Assembly: GCA_015232465.1 (NCBI GenBank)
Contig: JADFZO010000007.1
Location: 1 to 64,000 of the forward strand
Origin: Desulfamplus sp.
GTDB taxonomy: Bacteria; Desulfobacterota; Desulfobacteria; Desulfobacterales; Desulfobacteraceae
Direction of reading: 5' to 3'
DNA: 64,000 nt
Shown: positions 1 through 7,657 of the stretch, one piece after another
How positions within the stretch are numbered: the first letter of the stretch is position 1
Layout: each line of letters begins with the position of its first letter
The notes under the pieces: model-generated
Seen by the model: only the letters and a program-made list of their open reading frames with translations
Databases searched by the model: none
What the model was told of the DNA's origin: nothing
Program-made: the position numbers and the translations under genes

Positions 1-43
1 AAGCGTATCAGGCTCCTCTTGAAGAGTTGCAGCAACAGCCTCA

Positions 44-862
44 ATGCCAACTGGTGAAGTTGATGGTCCTAAAATGGTTGAGGGTGATAAAAAGACTCCA
101 GAAGGGGTATATTTTATTAAAAAGGCTTATGATGATCGCTTTTTGACTCCAATATATGGAAAACGTGCATTTACAACTGATTACCCCCACTTTTTAGATA
201 TAAAACTTGGCAAAACTGGCAGTGCTATATGGATTCATGGGACAAACAAAATATTAAAGCCTATGGATTCAAATGGTTGTGTTGCAATGAATAATGATGA
301 TGTTGTTAAACTTGATCCTTACATAGTTTTAGATGAGACACCTGTTATTATAACTGATAAAGCAGATTACATCTCTTTGGAAACAAGCGTGGATCAACGC
401 ATTGATATTACCAGCTTTCTTGCTAAATGGATTGAGTCTTTAAATAGAGGCTCATATTTAGAGCATCTTTTTTACTATGATGCCACCAACTATCTGCCAG
501 ATATGCGATGGTGGGCAGAGTGGGTTGAGATTAGATCACGAAGTGCAGCGTCAAAAAATCCCATAACAGCACTGATTGATAATATTGGTATCTACAAACA
601 TAAAACTCACTTTGTAGTCCTATTTGATTTTCAACTTACATCTATCAGCCGCAAAATCTCTGTGGGAAAACGAAAGCTGTTTATAAGTGCAATTTTAAAC
701 ACTGATAAGCAATCTGCTGATTTTGGAAATAAGGGGTATAAAATTATTGGTGATCTGCTTCAGACTATTTCAATTAAAACAAGAGGCGAAGATAGCAAAA
801 GTTATTTTATAACTGCTGCATCGCAACTTAATAGCCAATATAGAGGGGATAAAGTAAAATAG
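44..862 (+). CDS. L,D-transpeptidase (YkuD) family protein, N-terminus uncertain
   Basis: Periplasmic YkuD-family proteins cross-link peptidoglycan or attach proteins to it through a catalytic Cys. The sequence shows an STGEVDG-like opening (here PTGEVDG), the GDKKTPEG motif, the IHGTNK histidine motif and the catalytic segment SNGCVAM. About 150 residues follow that I cannot assign to a domain. The first visible ATG lies inside the conserved catalytic domain, so it is not the natural start. The same frame is open back to the left edge except for a TGA at 20-22, and the residues before it (VSGSS) and after it (RVAATASMPTG) read as continuous family sequence. The gene is therefore either broken by a nonsense change or begins at the internal ATG. 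Family assignment is secure; intactness is not. Confidence 0.75.
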   Translation: MPTGEVDGPKMVEGDKKTPEGVYFIKKAYDDRFLTPIYGKRAFTTDYPHFLDIKLGKTGSAIWIHGTNKILKPMDSNGCVAMNNDDVVKLDPYIVLDETPVIITDKADYISLETSVDQRIDITSFLAKWIESLNRGSYLEHLFYYDATNYLPDMRWWAEWVEIRSRSAASKNPITALIDNIGIYKHKTHFVVLFDFQLTSISRKISVGKRKLFISAILNTDKQSADFGNKGYKIIGDLLQTISIKTRGEDSKSYFITAASQLNSQYRGDKVK

Positions 863-865
863 AAC

Positions 866-894
866 TTGACATACTCTGCTATATTAGGTAATGA
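866..894 (+). promoter_or_regulatory. Predicted sigma70 promoter for rplM-rpsI
   Basis: TTGACA at 866-871, a 17-nt spacer, then TAATGA at 889-894, starting just after the stop codon of the upstream gene and 36 nt before the rplM start. Spacing and -35 are ideal; the -10 is a partial match. Confidence 0.55.
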
Positions 895-930
895 AGCCAA
901 ATTATTTTTTATGAACAGGAGAATGGTAAA

Positions 931-1365
931 TTGAAAAAATATACATATAGTGCAAAACGCTCGGATAATAAAGAAAAATGGTGCATTATTGATGCCAAAG
1001 ATAAGGTACTCGGCAGAGTGGCTACTGAAGTAGCTGCCAGAATTCGTGGAAAAAACAATCCTCTTTTTACCCCTCATGCTGATATGGGAGATTGGGTAAT
1101 AGTAATAAATGCCGATAAGGTGGTATTAACGGGCAATAAGTTAGATCAAAAGATATACTATCGCCATACAGGTTATATGGGTGGAATTAAATCTATTACA
1201 GCAAGAGAGCTTCTTGAGAAGAGACCTGAAGATTTAATAAAAAAGGCTGTAAGAGGAATGCTTCCTAAAAACCCACTTGGAAGAAAACTTAACACTAAAT
1301 TGCGTGTGTATGCAGGAAGTGATCATCCACATACTGCTCAAACTCCAGAGGTTGTTGAGATATAG
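931..1365 (+). CDS. rplM: 50S ribosomal protein L13
   Basis: Large-subunit ribosomal protein L13 (144 aa, normal length). Family landmarks are visible: the WCIIDAKDKVLGRVATEVA opening, VVINADKVVLTGNK, the YYRHTGYMGG motif and the C-terminal RLNTKLRVYAG-type segment. The start is TTG at 931. A better-looking ATG just upstream runs into a stop, and AGGAG at 916-920 is correctly spaced for the TTG. It is followed by rpsI, the conserved rplM-rpsI pair found in nearly all bacteria. Confidence 0.97.
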   Translation: MKKYTYSAKRSDNKEKWCIIDAKDKVLGRVATEVAARIRGKNNPLFTPHADMGDWVIVINADKVVLTGNKLDQKIYYRHTGYMGGIKSITARELLEKRPEDLIKKAVRGMLPKNPLGRKLNTKLRVYAGSDHPHTAQTPEVVEI

Positions 1366-1428
1366 TGATTAACAACTTACAGTATTGTTAAAATAGCATG
1401 AAAAAATATAAGGAAATGTTGATTAGTT

Positions 1429-1824
1429 ATGGAAAATGAGAATATCTATTACGCAACTGGGAAACGTAAAAGTTCTGTTTCAAAAACATGGATTAAACCA
1501 GGTAGCGGTAACATTACAGTAAATAACAGACCACTAAATGACTATTTTGTATTAAATTCAGCAAGAGAGCTTTTATCTTCGCCATTAGTTTTGACTGAGA
1601 ATATGGACAAATTTGACATTAAAATCACTGTTCTTGGTGGCGGAATAATGGGTCAAGCTGGAGCGGTAAGACATGGTATTACAAAGGCTCTTGTGCTTGC
1701 AAATCCTGATCTTAGAGGCGTGCTTAAAAAAGCTGGTTTTCTTACCAGAGATGCAAGGGTAAAAGAGCGAAAAAAATATGGTCAAAAGGGTGCTCGAGCC
1801 AATTATCAGTTTTCAAAAAGATAA
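1429..1824 (+). CDS. rpsI: 30S ribosomal protein S9
   Basis: Small-subunit ribosomal protein S9 (131 aa). It begins [15 protein letters not shown] and ends in the invariant basic tail [17 protein letters not shown], whose final Lys-Arg reaches the P-site tRNA in known ribosomes. It also carries [15 protein letters not shown]. Lies 63 bp after rplM in the conserved two-gene operon and is followed by a clear intrinsic terminator. Confidence 0.98.
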   Translation: MENENIYYATGKRKSSVSKTWIKPGSGNITVNNRPLNDYFVLNSARELLSSPLVLTENMDKFDIKITVLGGGIMGQAGAVRHGITKALVLANPDLRGVLKKAGFLTRDARVKERKKYGQKGARANYQFSKR

Positions 1825-1870
1825 TATTATTATTTATCTATATCTACAAATCGTTCAATAAGTCTGTTTT

Positions 1871-1907
1871 AAAAAGGGGCGGGTATTTTTACCATGCCCC
1901 TTTTTTT
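1871..1907 (+). terminator. Rho-independent terminator after rpsI
   Basis: GGGGC (1876-1880) and GGTA (1882-1885) pair with TACC (1890-1893) and GCCCC (1896-1900) around a short loop, with small mismatches, followed by seven T at 1901-1907 and preceded by a run of A. Confidence 0.85.
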
Positions 1908-1945
1908 GTTACTAACTCTTTAAAATCTATCTATTTTTTTTAACA

Positions 1946-3370
1946 ATGCGAACCTTTTTATTCTACGATATTGAAACCACAGGATTAAATACCTCATTTG
2001 ATCAAATTCTCTCGTTTGCGGCAATAAGAACTGATACCAAGCTAAATGAGATTGCAAGAGACTCTATCACTATCAAAATAAGAGCTGATATTGTGCCATC
2101 TCCCGGAGCATTTATTACACACAGACTTACGCTTGATGCTTTGGCACAAGGGGTTTGCGAATATGAAGGGGCATTAAAAATTCATAAAATTGTAAATACT
2201 CCAGAAACAGTCTCAATTGGTTATAATAGTTTAGGGTTTGATGATGAATTTCTCCGTTTTACTTTTTACCGCAACCTTATTGAACCTTATACCCACCAAT
2301 ATTCAAATGGCTGCTCTCGTATTGATTTATTGCCAATTGCAACGCTCTATAGAGTTATTAGACCCCAAATTATAAGGTGGCCCATAACTGACGATGGCAA
2401 GCCAACCCTTAAACTTGAATTAATACGTAAAGAAAATCAATTTATGGCATCAGCACCATCTCATAACGCTATGGCTGATGTTGAGACCTCTATTGAGCTT
2501 GCAAAACATCTTATTAAAGAGGAAAAAATCTGGCAATTTGCCCTCTCTCTGTTTGATAAAAATAGTGAAAAGTTAAGAGTTGATAAACTTTTCAGCCAAA
2601 CATCTAATAACACCCCCTACCCTTTTGCTGTTATGATCTCTCATAAATTTGGTACTGATTCAACCTACATAGCCCCAGTTATAGGTATTGGCAGATCGTA
2701 TCACTACCTAAATCAAACTCTATGGATTAGATTAGATAACGATATATTCTCATCATCGGAAATGCCCTTTGCTATAAGAAAAAAAGATGGTGAGATTGGG
2801 ATTATTTTGCCTCCAAGATTTAAAGACCTCCTCTCAAAAGAGCAGATTGATCTTTGTGATAAAAATTTGTCTATTATAAATCATAATCAAGAGAGTCGAG
2901 CAATTTTTGATAAAGCTGTTGAGTACCATCGCCAATTTAAATATCCACTTGTTCCAGAGGCTGATCTTGACTCTTTGCTATATCAATCAGATTTTTTTAG
3001 CAGATTAGAAAAAAATGAGATAGAGCGTTTTCACAGAGCATCGTTAGATCAAAAAGTTCAGATGGTTAAAAACTTGAACCCGTGCAGAGTTAAAGATATA
3101 GCTACTCGAATTTTATTTAGAAACTATCTTAATAATAATAGTGTTTTTGATTTGGTATCAAAAGATTATGAAACCTACATGGAACTGGTCAGATGCAGCA
3201 TTGATGATCCTGATTTTAACACAAAAAAAATTGTAGGTTTTAGGCAAGATGAGAGACTTGTGCCTCAACAAGCAATTGAAAAATTAAAAACTATAAGTAA
3301 CGAGAGAATTCTTGATAGCGAGCAACAAGAGATATTAAAATGGCTTGAAAAGTATATTTTGTCTATCTAA
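1946..3370 (+). CDS. sbcB: Exodeoxyribonuclease I
   Basis: Exonuclease I degrades single-stranded DNA 3' to 5' and acts in mismatch repair and in suppressing RecF-type recombination. At 474 aa it matches the enterobacterial enzyme in length. The DEDDh catalytic residues are visible: FYDIETTG near the N-terminus (Asp and Glu), GYNSLGFDDEF in Exo II, and SHNAMADVETS in Exo III with the catalytic His and Asp. The C-terminal half resembles the SH3-like and helical extensions of ExoI. It stands alone between the ribosomal terminator and the GTPase gene; recBCD is encoded elsewhere in this window (37.7-46.8 kb). Confidence 0.93.
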   Translation: MRTFLFYDIETTGLNTSFDQILSFAAIRTDTKLNEIARDSITIKIRADIVPSPGAFITHRLTLDALAQGVCEYEGALKIHKIVNTPETVSIGYNSLGFDDEFLRFTFYRNLIEPYTHQYSNGCSRIDLLPIATLYRVIRPQIIRWPITDDGKPTLKLELIRKENQFMASAPSHNAMADVETSIELAKHLIKEEKIWQFALSLFDKNSEKLRVDKLFSQTSNNTPYPFAVMISHKFGTDSTYIAPVIGIGRSYHYLNQTLWIRLDNDIFSSSEMPFAIRKKDGEIGIILPPRFKDLLSKEQIDLCDKNLSIINHNQESRAIFDKAVEYHRQFKYPLVPEADLDSLLYQSDFFSRLEKNEIERFHRASLDQKVQMVKNLNPCRVKDIATRILFRNYLNNNSVFDLVSKDYETYMELVRCSIDDPDFNTKKIVGFRQDERLVPQQAIEKLKTISNERILDSEQQEILKWLEKYILSI

Positions 3371-3493
3371 AATTTTACCTTCAATTTACTTTGTGGTTTA
3401 GGCAAAAATAGGGCATAATAGCTCTTCATTTTCGTATTTTTGCTAAAAAATTTTTTGAATTATCAAAAGGAGTCTAAGGGGAAAAAACTATTT

Positions 3494-5077
3494 ATGAGTT
3501 TAAGACAAAGCCGAATTATACAATTAAAAGAGCGTATGACAACGCTTCTTGAAGCTCTTTTAAATGTACCAGAAGATCAAAGGGCAAAGACATATTATGC
3601 TATTGAAAAATGTAAAGAGTGTTTAGCCTCAGTGCCACCAATTGAGACACCTGTTTATATCCATATTATTGGCACTGATAAATCATTTAAGACAAGCTAT
3701 CTTCTTGATCTCTTTGACCACTCCCAATTACGAGAACTCTTCTCTGTAAAGGCTCATAACACATCTGAAAATACAGCAGTGCCGTGTCTTGTTGAACCAT
3801 CTGATCTTATTAAAGAGATAAAAATAAGGCAAATCTCTATAAGTTCAGGTGCAGTTATGCAGGATACTCTCTCGCCTGAGATGTTTGTTAGCCTCTATGA
3901 TCTATCTAAAGGAGCAGTGCCTGATGACTATCTTTTGCAAGTTATAATTCCAGCAGATCAGACACCAATGAGGCTTTCAGTTATTGAATATCCTGGAATC
4001 AAAGAGGGGGCTGATGCCTCAGAGTCGCAAAAAACTCTTCACAAAATATTTCAGCAAAATCTAATACAGAATCTTATAAAATTTCCCGGAATTTTAGTTG
4101 CCTGTTTTCAGCATAAGGTTGCGATACCACCTGGTCACCCAATGGATATAATTTTGAAAAAATATGGCGAAGTGCTTGATACTGATAATTCATGGTATAA
4201 TTGGCAAGATGCAACAGAATCCAACAAGGGCAACCGCAATCAGATAACAGATCCCACTTTCAATTATGTTGATGAAAAGGTTGGCAAAAATAGGTTGCCG
4301 CTTATAATCTCTTTGCAAGGGGCAAGTGCAATTACAGGCTATTGTGGCAATACAAATGTTGAAAAAGATATTGCAACTGACTTTAAAAGTTACAAATCTT
4401 TTGATACTACAATACAGTTAGTAAACCCCTATAACCATGCCTATTCAGTCAATTTTGGTCAGCCTGGACATTATGTTGATTCATGGATAAAAAATTTAAG
4501 CAGATACAAAGATGTGTATGAGATTCATGAACAGATTACACTTGATGGAGGCATAAGCTGGTCAAGAGCTTTGCTTGATGATATATGCCACAACTCCCAC
4601 ATACAAGATGCTCTTGATAATATCTTTTTTCGACCATGGGCTGTTGAGAGTCAATCTTGCATTGAAAAGTCAATTGAGATTTTACGAGAAATTGAGACTT
4701 ACGATGAGGTTAGAGAGATAACCGAAAAGATAAGGCAAGCTATTATCAATGGTAAATACCGAACAATCCGCACTTTTTTTAATAGTGAACTTGCCATTGC
4801 AACAGATGGAGTTGTTGAGAATCATAGCCGTTTTTGGAGCAATATTTTTTACCAATACCTTTTGCAATTTTTTAACGATAATGTAAGATGCAATGCCATT
4901 GCAAAGGTTTTATGGCAAAATTTGGAAAATAGACTTGATCCTGAACATAAAGGTTTTCTTGGCACCCGTGAACAAGATTTACCCTTTATTATTATGAATA
5001 CCGCAGAGCTGTATGTCCCAAATGCTGTTATACGTGGTGATATAGATGTATTTAGAGATAAAGTTGGAGATAAGTAA
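3494..5077 (+). CDS. Degenerate dynamin-like GTPase, SrfC-like
   Basis: A 528-residue protein with a GTPase-like N-terminal region. Residues 60-68 read GTDKSFKTS, a P-loop in which the usual GKS/T glycine is Phe. A conserved Thr stretch (ENTAVPC) sits where dynamin-like switch I falls, and IEYPGI near residue 165 resembles a DxxG switch II. I see no NKxD. The C-terminal half is helical and unassigned. ATG 3494 was chosen over the TTG at 3440 because purine-rich AAGGAG and AAGGGG lie just before it. It is translationally coupled to the actin-like ATPase gene that follows 4 bp after its stop. The pairing recalls SrfC/SrfB of enterobacterial srfABC operons, but homology is inferred from motifs only, and GTP hydrolysis may be lost. 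Confidence 0.55.
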   Translation: MSLRQSRIIQLKERMTTLLEALLNVPEDQRAKTYYAIEKCKECLASVPPIETPVYIHIIGTDKSFKTSYLLDLFDHSQLRELFSVKAHNTSENTAVPCLVEPSDLIKEIKIRQISISSGAVMQDTLSPEMFVSLYDLSKGAVPDDYLLQVIIPADQTPMRLSVIEYPGIKEGADASESQKTLHKIFQQNLIQNLIKFPGILVACFQHKVAIPPGHPMDIILKKYGEVLDTDNSWYNWQDATESNKGNRNQITDPTFNYVDEKVGKNRLPLIISLQGASAITGYCGNTNVEKDIATDFKSYKSFDTTIQLVNPYNHAYSVNFGQPGHYVDSWIKNLSRYKDVYEIHEQITLDGGISWSRALLDDICHNSHIQDALDNIFFRPWAVESQSCIEKSIEILREIETYDEVREITEKIRQAIINGKYRTIRTFFNSELAIATDGVVENHSRFWSNIFYQYLLQFFNDNVRCNAIAKVLWQNLENRLDPEHKGFLGTREQDLPFIIMNTAELYVPNAVIRGDIDVFRDKVGDK

Positions 5078-5081
5078 CACA

Positions 5082-6857
5082 ATGATTTTTAATTTTTTCA
5101 AACGAGGCAAAAAGGGCGAAGACTCATTTAATATTGAACTTGAAGATGACAATAAACTCTACTATCAGACAATTGCGGGCAGAACCCCAAGAGATATAAA
5201 TAATAGAGAAGAGTATATTTTATTTATTGACTTTGGCTCATATCGAACCTCTGTTTTGTGCTGGCCCTGTTGTTATGGAAGAGAAAAAATAACCGACACA
5301 TGGAGATATGTTGTCCATTACAAAAATGGTGAAATTGAGGGGGGCGGATTTCCATCAGCTTTTATAAATCCACCATCTGGTGATGAACGTGATTTTGCCT
5401 TTATTGATAACTTTGAGGATATTACAGTTGCAAGTAGTCAGATTGTTAAAAGTGCAAAATCTGTATTTGCAAGTAAATTTGCAGCATACAAGGGGGCTGT
5501 TCCGCAATTTAGGCTCTATATCAAAAAGGTGCTTGAAGAGAGTTTTCAATATATTACAGCCCCAGTTGAGGGGCGACCGTGGAACTCTTCTGCTATCCCT
5601 GTAATTACTGAGATACGTGTTACAGTGCCTGATCTTTTTATCGAAAATTTGCGTGCTGGATACCGTGAAAATATCTACTCTGTCTGCATGGAGTTCTTAA
5701 CACATAAAAAGTGGAAACAGCTTTTTCCCACAAATTTACGAAGCCTTAAAAAGACCTTTATAAATATCTCAGCAGATGAGAGCGGGGCTTGCGAGCTATA
5801 TTTTCTTAATCTTATAAAACTTATGCCGTTTTGGGATTTATCGTCAGAAAAAGATAGGGTACCAGATTTAAAAGAGGTTGAATTTTTATTTTCTCAAAAA
5901 CGTAAGTGCATTGAAAACAATAATCCAAACAGAGATAAAAAAGAGCTAAATTTTGTGGTTTGCCACGTTGATATTGGTGGATTAACAACAGATGCAAGCA
6001 TTCTTTTGATGCGATCTTTTAATGATCACGATCTTGGCATTACAACCACCCTAAAAAGAAAAGAGTCTTTTTCTGAAAAAAAGGCGGGTGAATATTTTGC
6101 AGAGGCATTTAAAGAGATTCGGCACGAAGATGATGAAGATCACTGGTGGGAAAGCGATAGATTTATACAAAAAGAGTTTGGAAAATTTCTTGAACTTCTA
6201 TTTGGCAAGCAGTATGCACTTTTAAACGAATGGAGAAAGGAGAAATCACTTGATGGAATCTATTTTTTAATCTCTGGCAGACCAACAAAAGCACAAAAAA
6301 TAAGGGATATAATATCAAGATATATCCTAAAAGAGTTCAACAAAGAGAGCCTTCTTCTCCTTCCAGAGCACTGTCTATTTATGGCAGACTACTACCATGT
6401 TGGAAAAAATGAGGAGGGGGAGCGGTATGCCAAAAAGATCGAAAATTTTGAAAAGCTCATAACCATTCTTGGCAATGTCTATACACTTTATGATGGGTAT
6501 GAGATCGATTTTGACGAGCATAAATACTATATATCCCTTGATGTTGACACTCGTGGAGTTCAAAGAATGGAGATACTCCCTGGCAGACAGTATAACATGG
6601 AGGATTTTGAAAATTACCAAAAAGCTGCCCAAAGAAACAATGTTTTACACCTTGCCTTTACCCGTATAGCCTCTGGCGAAAACGGCACACGATTTCTTAC
6701 AGTCAAAAAAATTGCCCGCCAAACAGCCTACCCGATTATCAAAATTGCAGATAAGAACGAATTTGATGATCAGGCATGGATCACGCCATCTCTTATAATA
6801 ACCAACCTAAATGATAATGATCAGGCATTTGATTTAGCTTGGGCTTCTCATGTGTAA
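5082..6857 (+). CDS. Actin/Hsp70-fold ATPase, SrfB-like
   Basis: A 591-residue protein with the actin-superfamily ATP-binding signatures in order: phosphate-1 loop FIDFGSYRTSV around Asp50, phosphate-2 loop VDIGGLTTDAS around residues 295-302, and an adenosine-type motif LISGRPTKAQK near 397. SrfB virulence-associated proteins carry a similar GRPS/T motif, though they are much longer (about 1000 aa). ATG 5082 follows GGAG at a workable distance and couples it to the preceding GTPase-like gene; an in-frame ATG at 5046 inside that gene is less likely. A two-NTPase module of this type could assemble a cytoplasmic or membrane-associated structure, but the function is unknown. No signal peptide or membrane segment is seen. 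Confidence 0.6.
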   Translation: MIFNFFKRGKKGEDSFNIELEDDNKLYYQTIAGRTPRDINNREEYILFIDFGSYRTSVLCWPCCYGREKITDTWRYVVHYKNGEIEGGGFPSAFINPPSGDERDFAFIDNFEDITVASSQIVKSAKSVFASKFAAYKGAVPQFRLYIKKVLEESFQYITAPVEGRPWNSSAIPVITEIRVTVPDLFIENLRAGYRENIYSVCMEFLTHKKWKQLFPTNLRSLKKTFINISADESGACELYFLNLIKLMPFWDLSSEKDRVPDLKEVEFLFSQKRKCIENNNPNRDKKELNFVVCHVDIGGLTTDASILLMRSFNDHDLGITTTLKRKESFSEKKAGEYFAEAFKEIRHEDDEDHWWESDRFIQKEFGKFLELLFGKQYALLNEWRKEKSLDGIYFLISGRPTKAQKIRDIISRYILKEFNKESLLLLPEHCLFMADYYHVGKNEEGERYAKKIENFEKLITILGNVYTLYDGYEIDFDEHKYYISLDVDTRGVQRMEILPGRQYNMEDFENYQKAAQRNNVLHLAFTRIASGENGTRFLTVKKIARQTAYPIIKIADKNEFDDQAWITPSLIITNLNDNDQAFDLAWASHV

Positions 6858-6880
6858 GTGTAAAATTTCCGATAAACAAA

Positions 6881-6945
6881 TTTTCGTGTAAAAACGATGT
6901 TTCGTTTAAAGATTCAAATTTCTCTTGCAATATCTTTTCGTGTAA
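6881..6945 (+). repeat. Two copies of TTTTCGTGTAA
   Basis: The 11-mer occurs at 6881-6891 and 6935-6945, 54 bp apart (about five helical turns), in the non-coding gap before the hydrogenase cluster. A related GTGTAA also overlaps the end of the preceding gene. Could be paired operator half-sites; no regulator is assigned. Confidence 0.4.
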
Positions 6946-6969
6946 CTATATATAAGAACAATCATGGCT

Positions 6970-7028
6970 CTATTTTATCTATTTGTTGATTTAAAATATT
7001 TAACAATAACAAATAGATAGCAAAATAG
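6970..7028. repeat. Long inverted repeat upstream of the hydrogenase cluster
   Basis: CTATTTT (6970-6976) and ATCTATTTGTT (6977-6987) pair with AACAAATAGAT (7008-7018) and AAAATAG (7022-7028): an 18-bp stem with a 3-nt bulge and a 20-nt loop. There is no T-tract on either side, so it is not a standard terminator. It lies 67 bp before the maturation protease gene and may be an operator or leader structure. Confidence 0.6.
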
Positions 7029-7094
7029 GGTAGAGTTTAATCATATTTAAGTTTACAGTAAAAAAATCTATTTTAAGGAATTTATCGAATTTTT

Positions 7095-7589
7095 ATGGAA
7101 AAATTTATCAAGCCCATTTTAATATTTGGGTGTGGGAATACGCTTTTTGGAGATGATGGGTTTGGACCTGAAGTGGTAGATAGGCTTAACAGTAACTATA
7201 AACTCCCTGAGTATGTTGTTGCAACTGACGCTGGAACAGGTATTCAGGGAGTTTTGTTTGATATTGCCTTATCTTTGGAAAAACCATCAGCTCTGTTTAT
7301 TGTAGATACAGTTCTCTTGCCAGATCGAAGTGCTGGAGAGCTGTTTGAGCTTGATATAAATCAGATACCTGAAAAGAATGTCAGCGAATTTTCTTTGCAC
7401 CAATTCCCCTCTGTTAATCTACTTCAAGAGCTTCAACAAGAGTCTGGTATTCAGGTCAGAGTGTTTGTTGTACAGGCAAAATCTATTCCTGAATATGTAG
7501 AGCCAGGCCTTTCGCAAGAGGTTTATGATGCGATAGAGCCAGCTTGTAAATGGTTGATAGATAACTCTTTAAAGATTAAAAATGGTTAG
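7095..7589 (+). CDS. [NiFe] hydrogenase maturation endopeptidase (HycI/FrhD type)
   Basis: This protease removes the C-terminal peptide of the hydrogenase large subunit after nickel insertion. The 164-aa protein opens with the family signature FGCGNTLFGDDGFGPEV, containing the nickel-recognising Glu/Asp region, followed by DAGTGIQG and FIVDTV with the second Asp, and SLHQFP with the conserved His. Its position at the head of the cluster and the single hydrogenase large subunit 7 kb downstream indicate that MvhA is its substrate. Unusually, that substrate would carry selenocysteine at the C-terminal nickel ligand motif. Start ATG 7095 follows AAGGAA. Confidence 0.9.
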   Translation: MEKFIKPILIFGCGNTLFGDDGFGPEVVDRLNSNYKLPEYVVATDAGTGIQGVLFDIALSLEKPSALFIVDTVLLPDRSAGELFELDINQIPEKNVSEFSLHQFPSVNLLQELQQESGIQVRVFVVQAKSIPEYVEPGLSQEVYDAIEPACKWLIDNSLKIKNG

Positions 7590-7657
7590 ATTTTAATTAG
7601 TAACTTTGTCCTAAGAGTTATTAGGACTTTTAAGAACGTTTAAAAAGCGAGGTGTAT

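Noticed and set aside
20-60. UGA at 20-22 as a fifth selenocysteine codon
   Set aside because: No Cys is expected there in YkuD proteins and no hairpin with a loop 16-37 nt downstream can be drawn; the only small inverted repeat starts 3 nt after the UGA.
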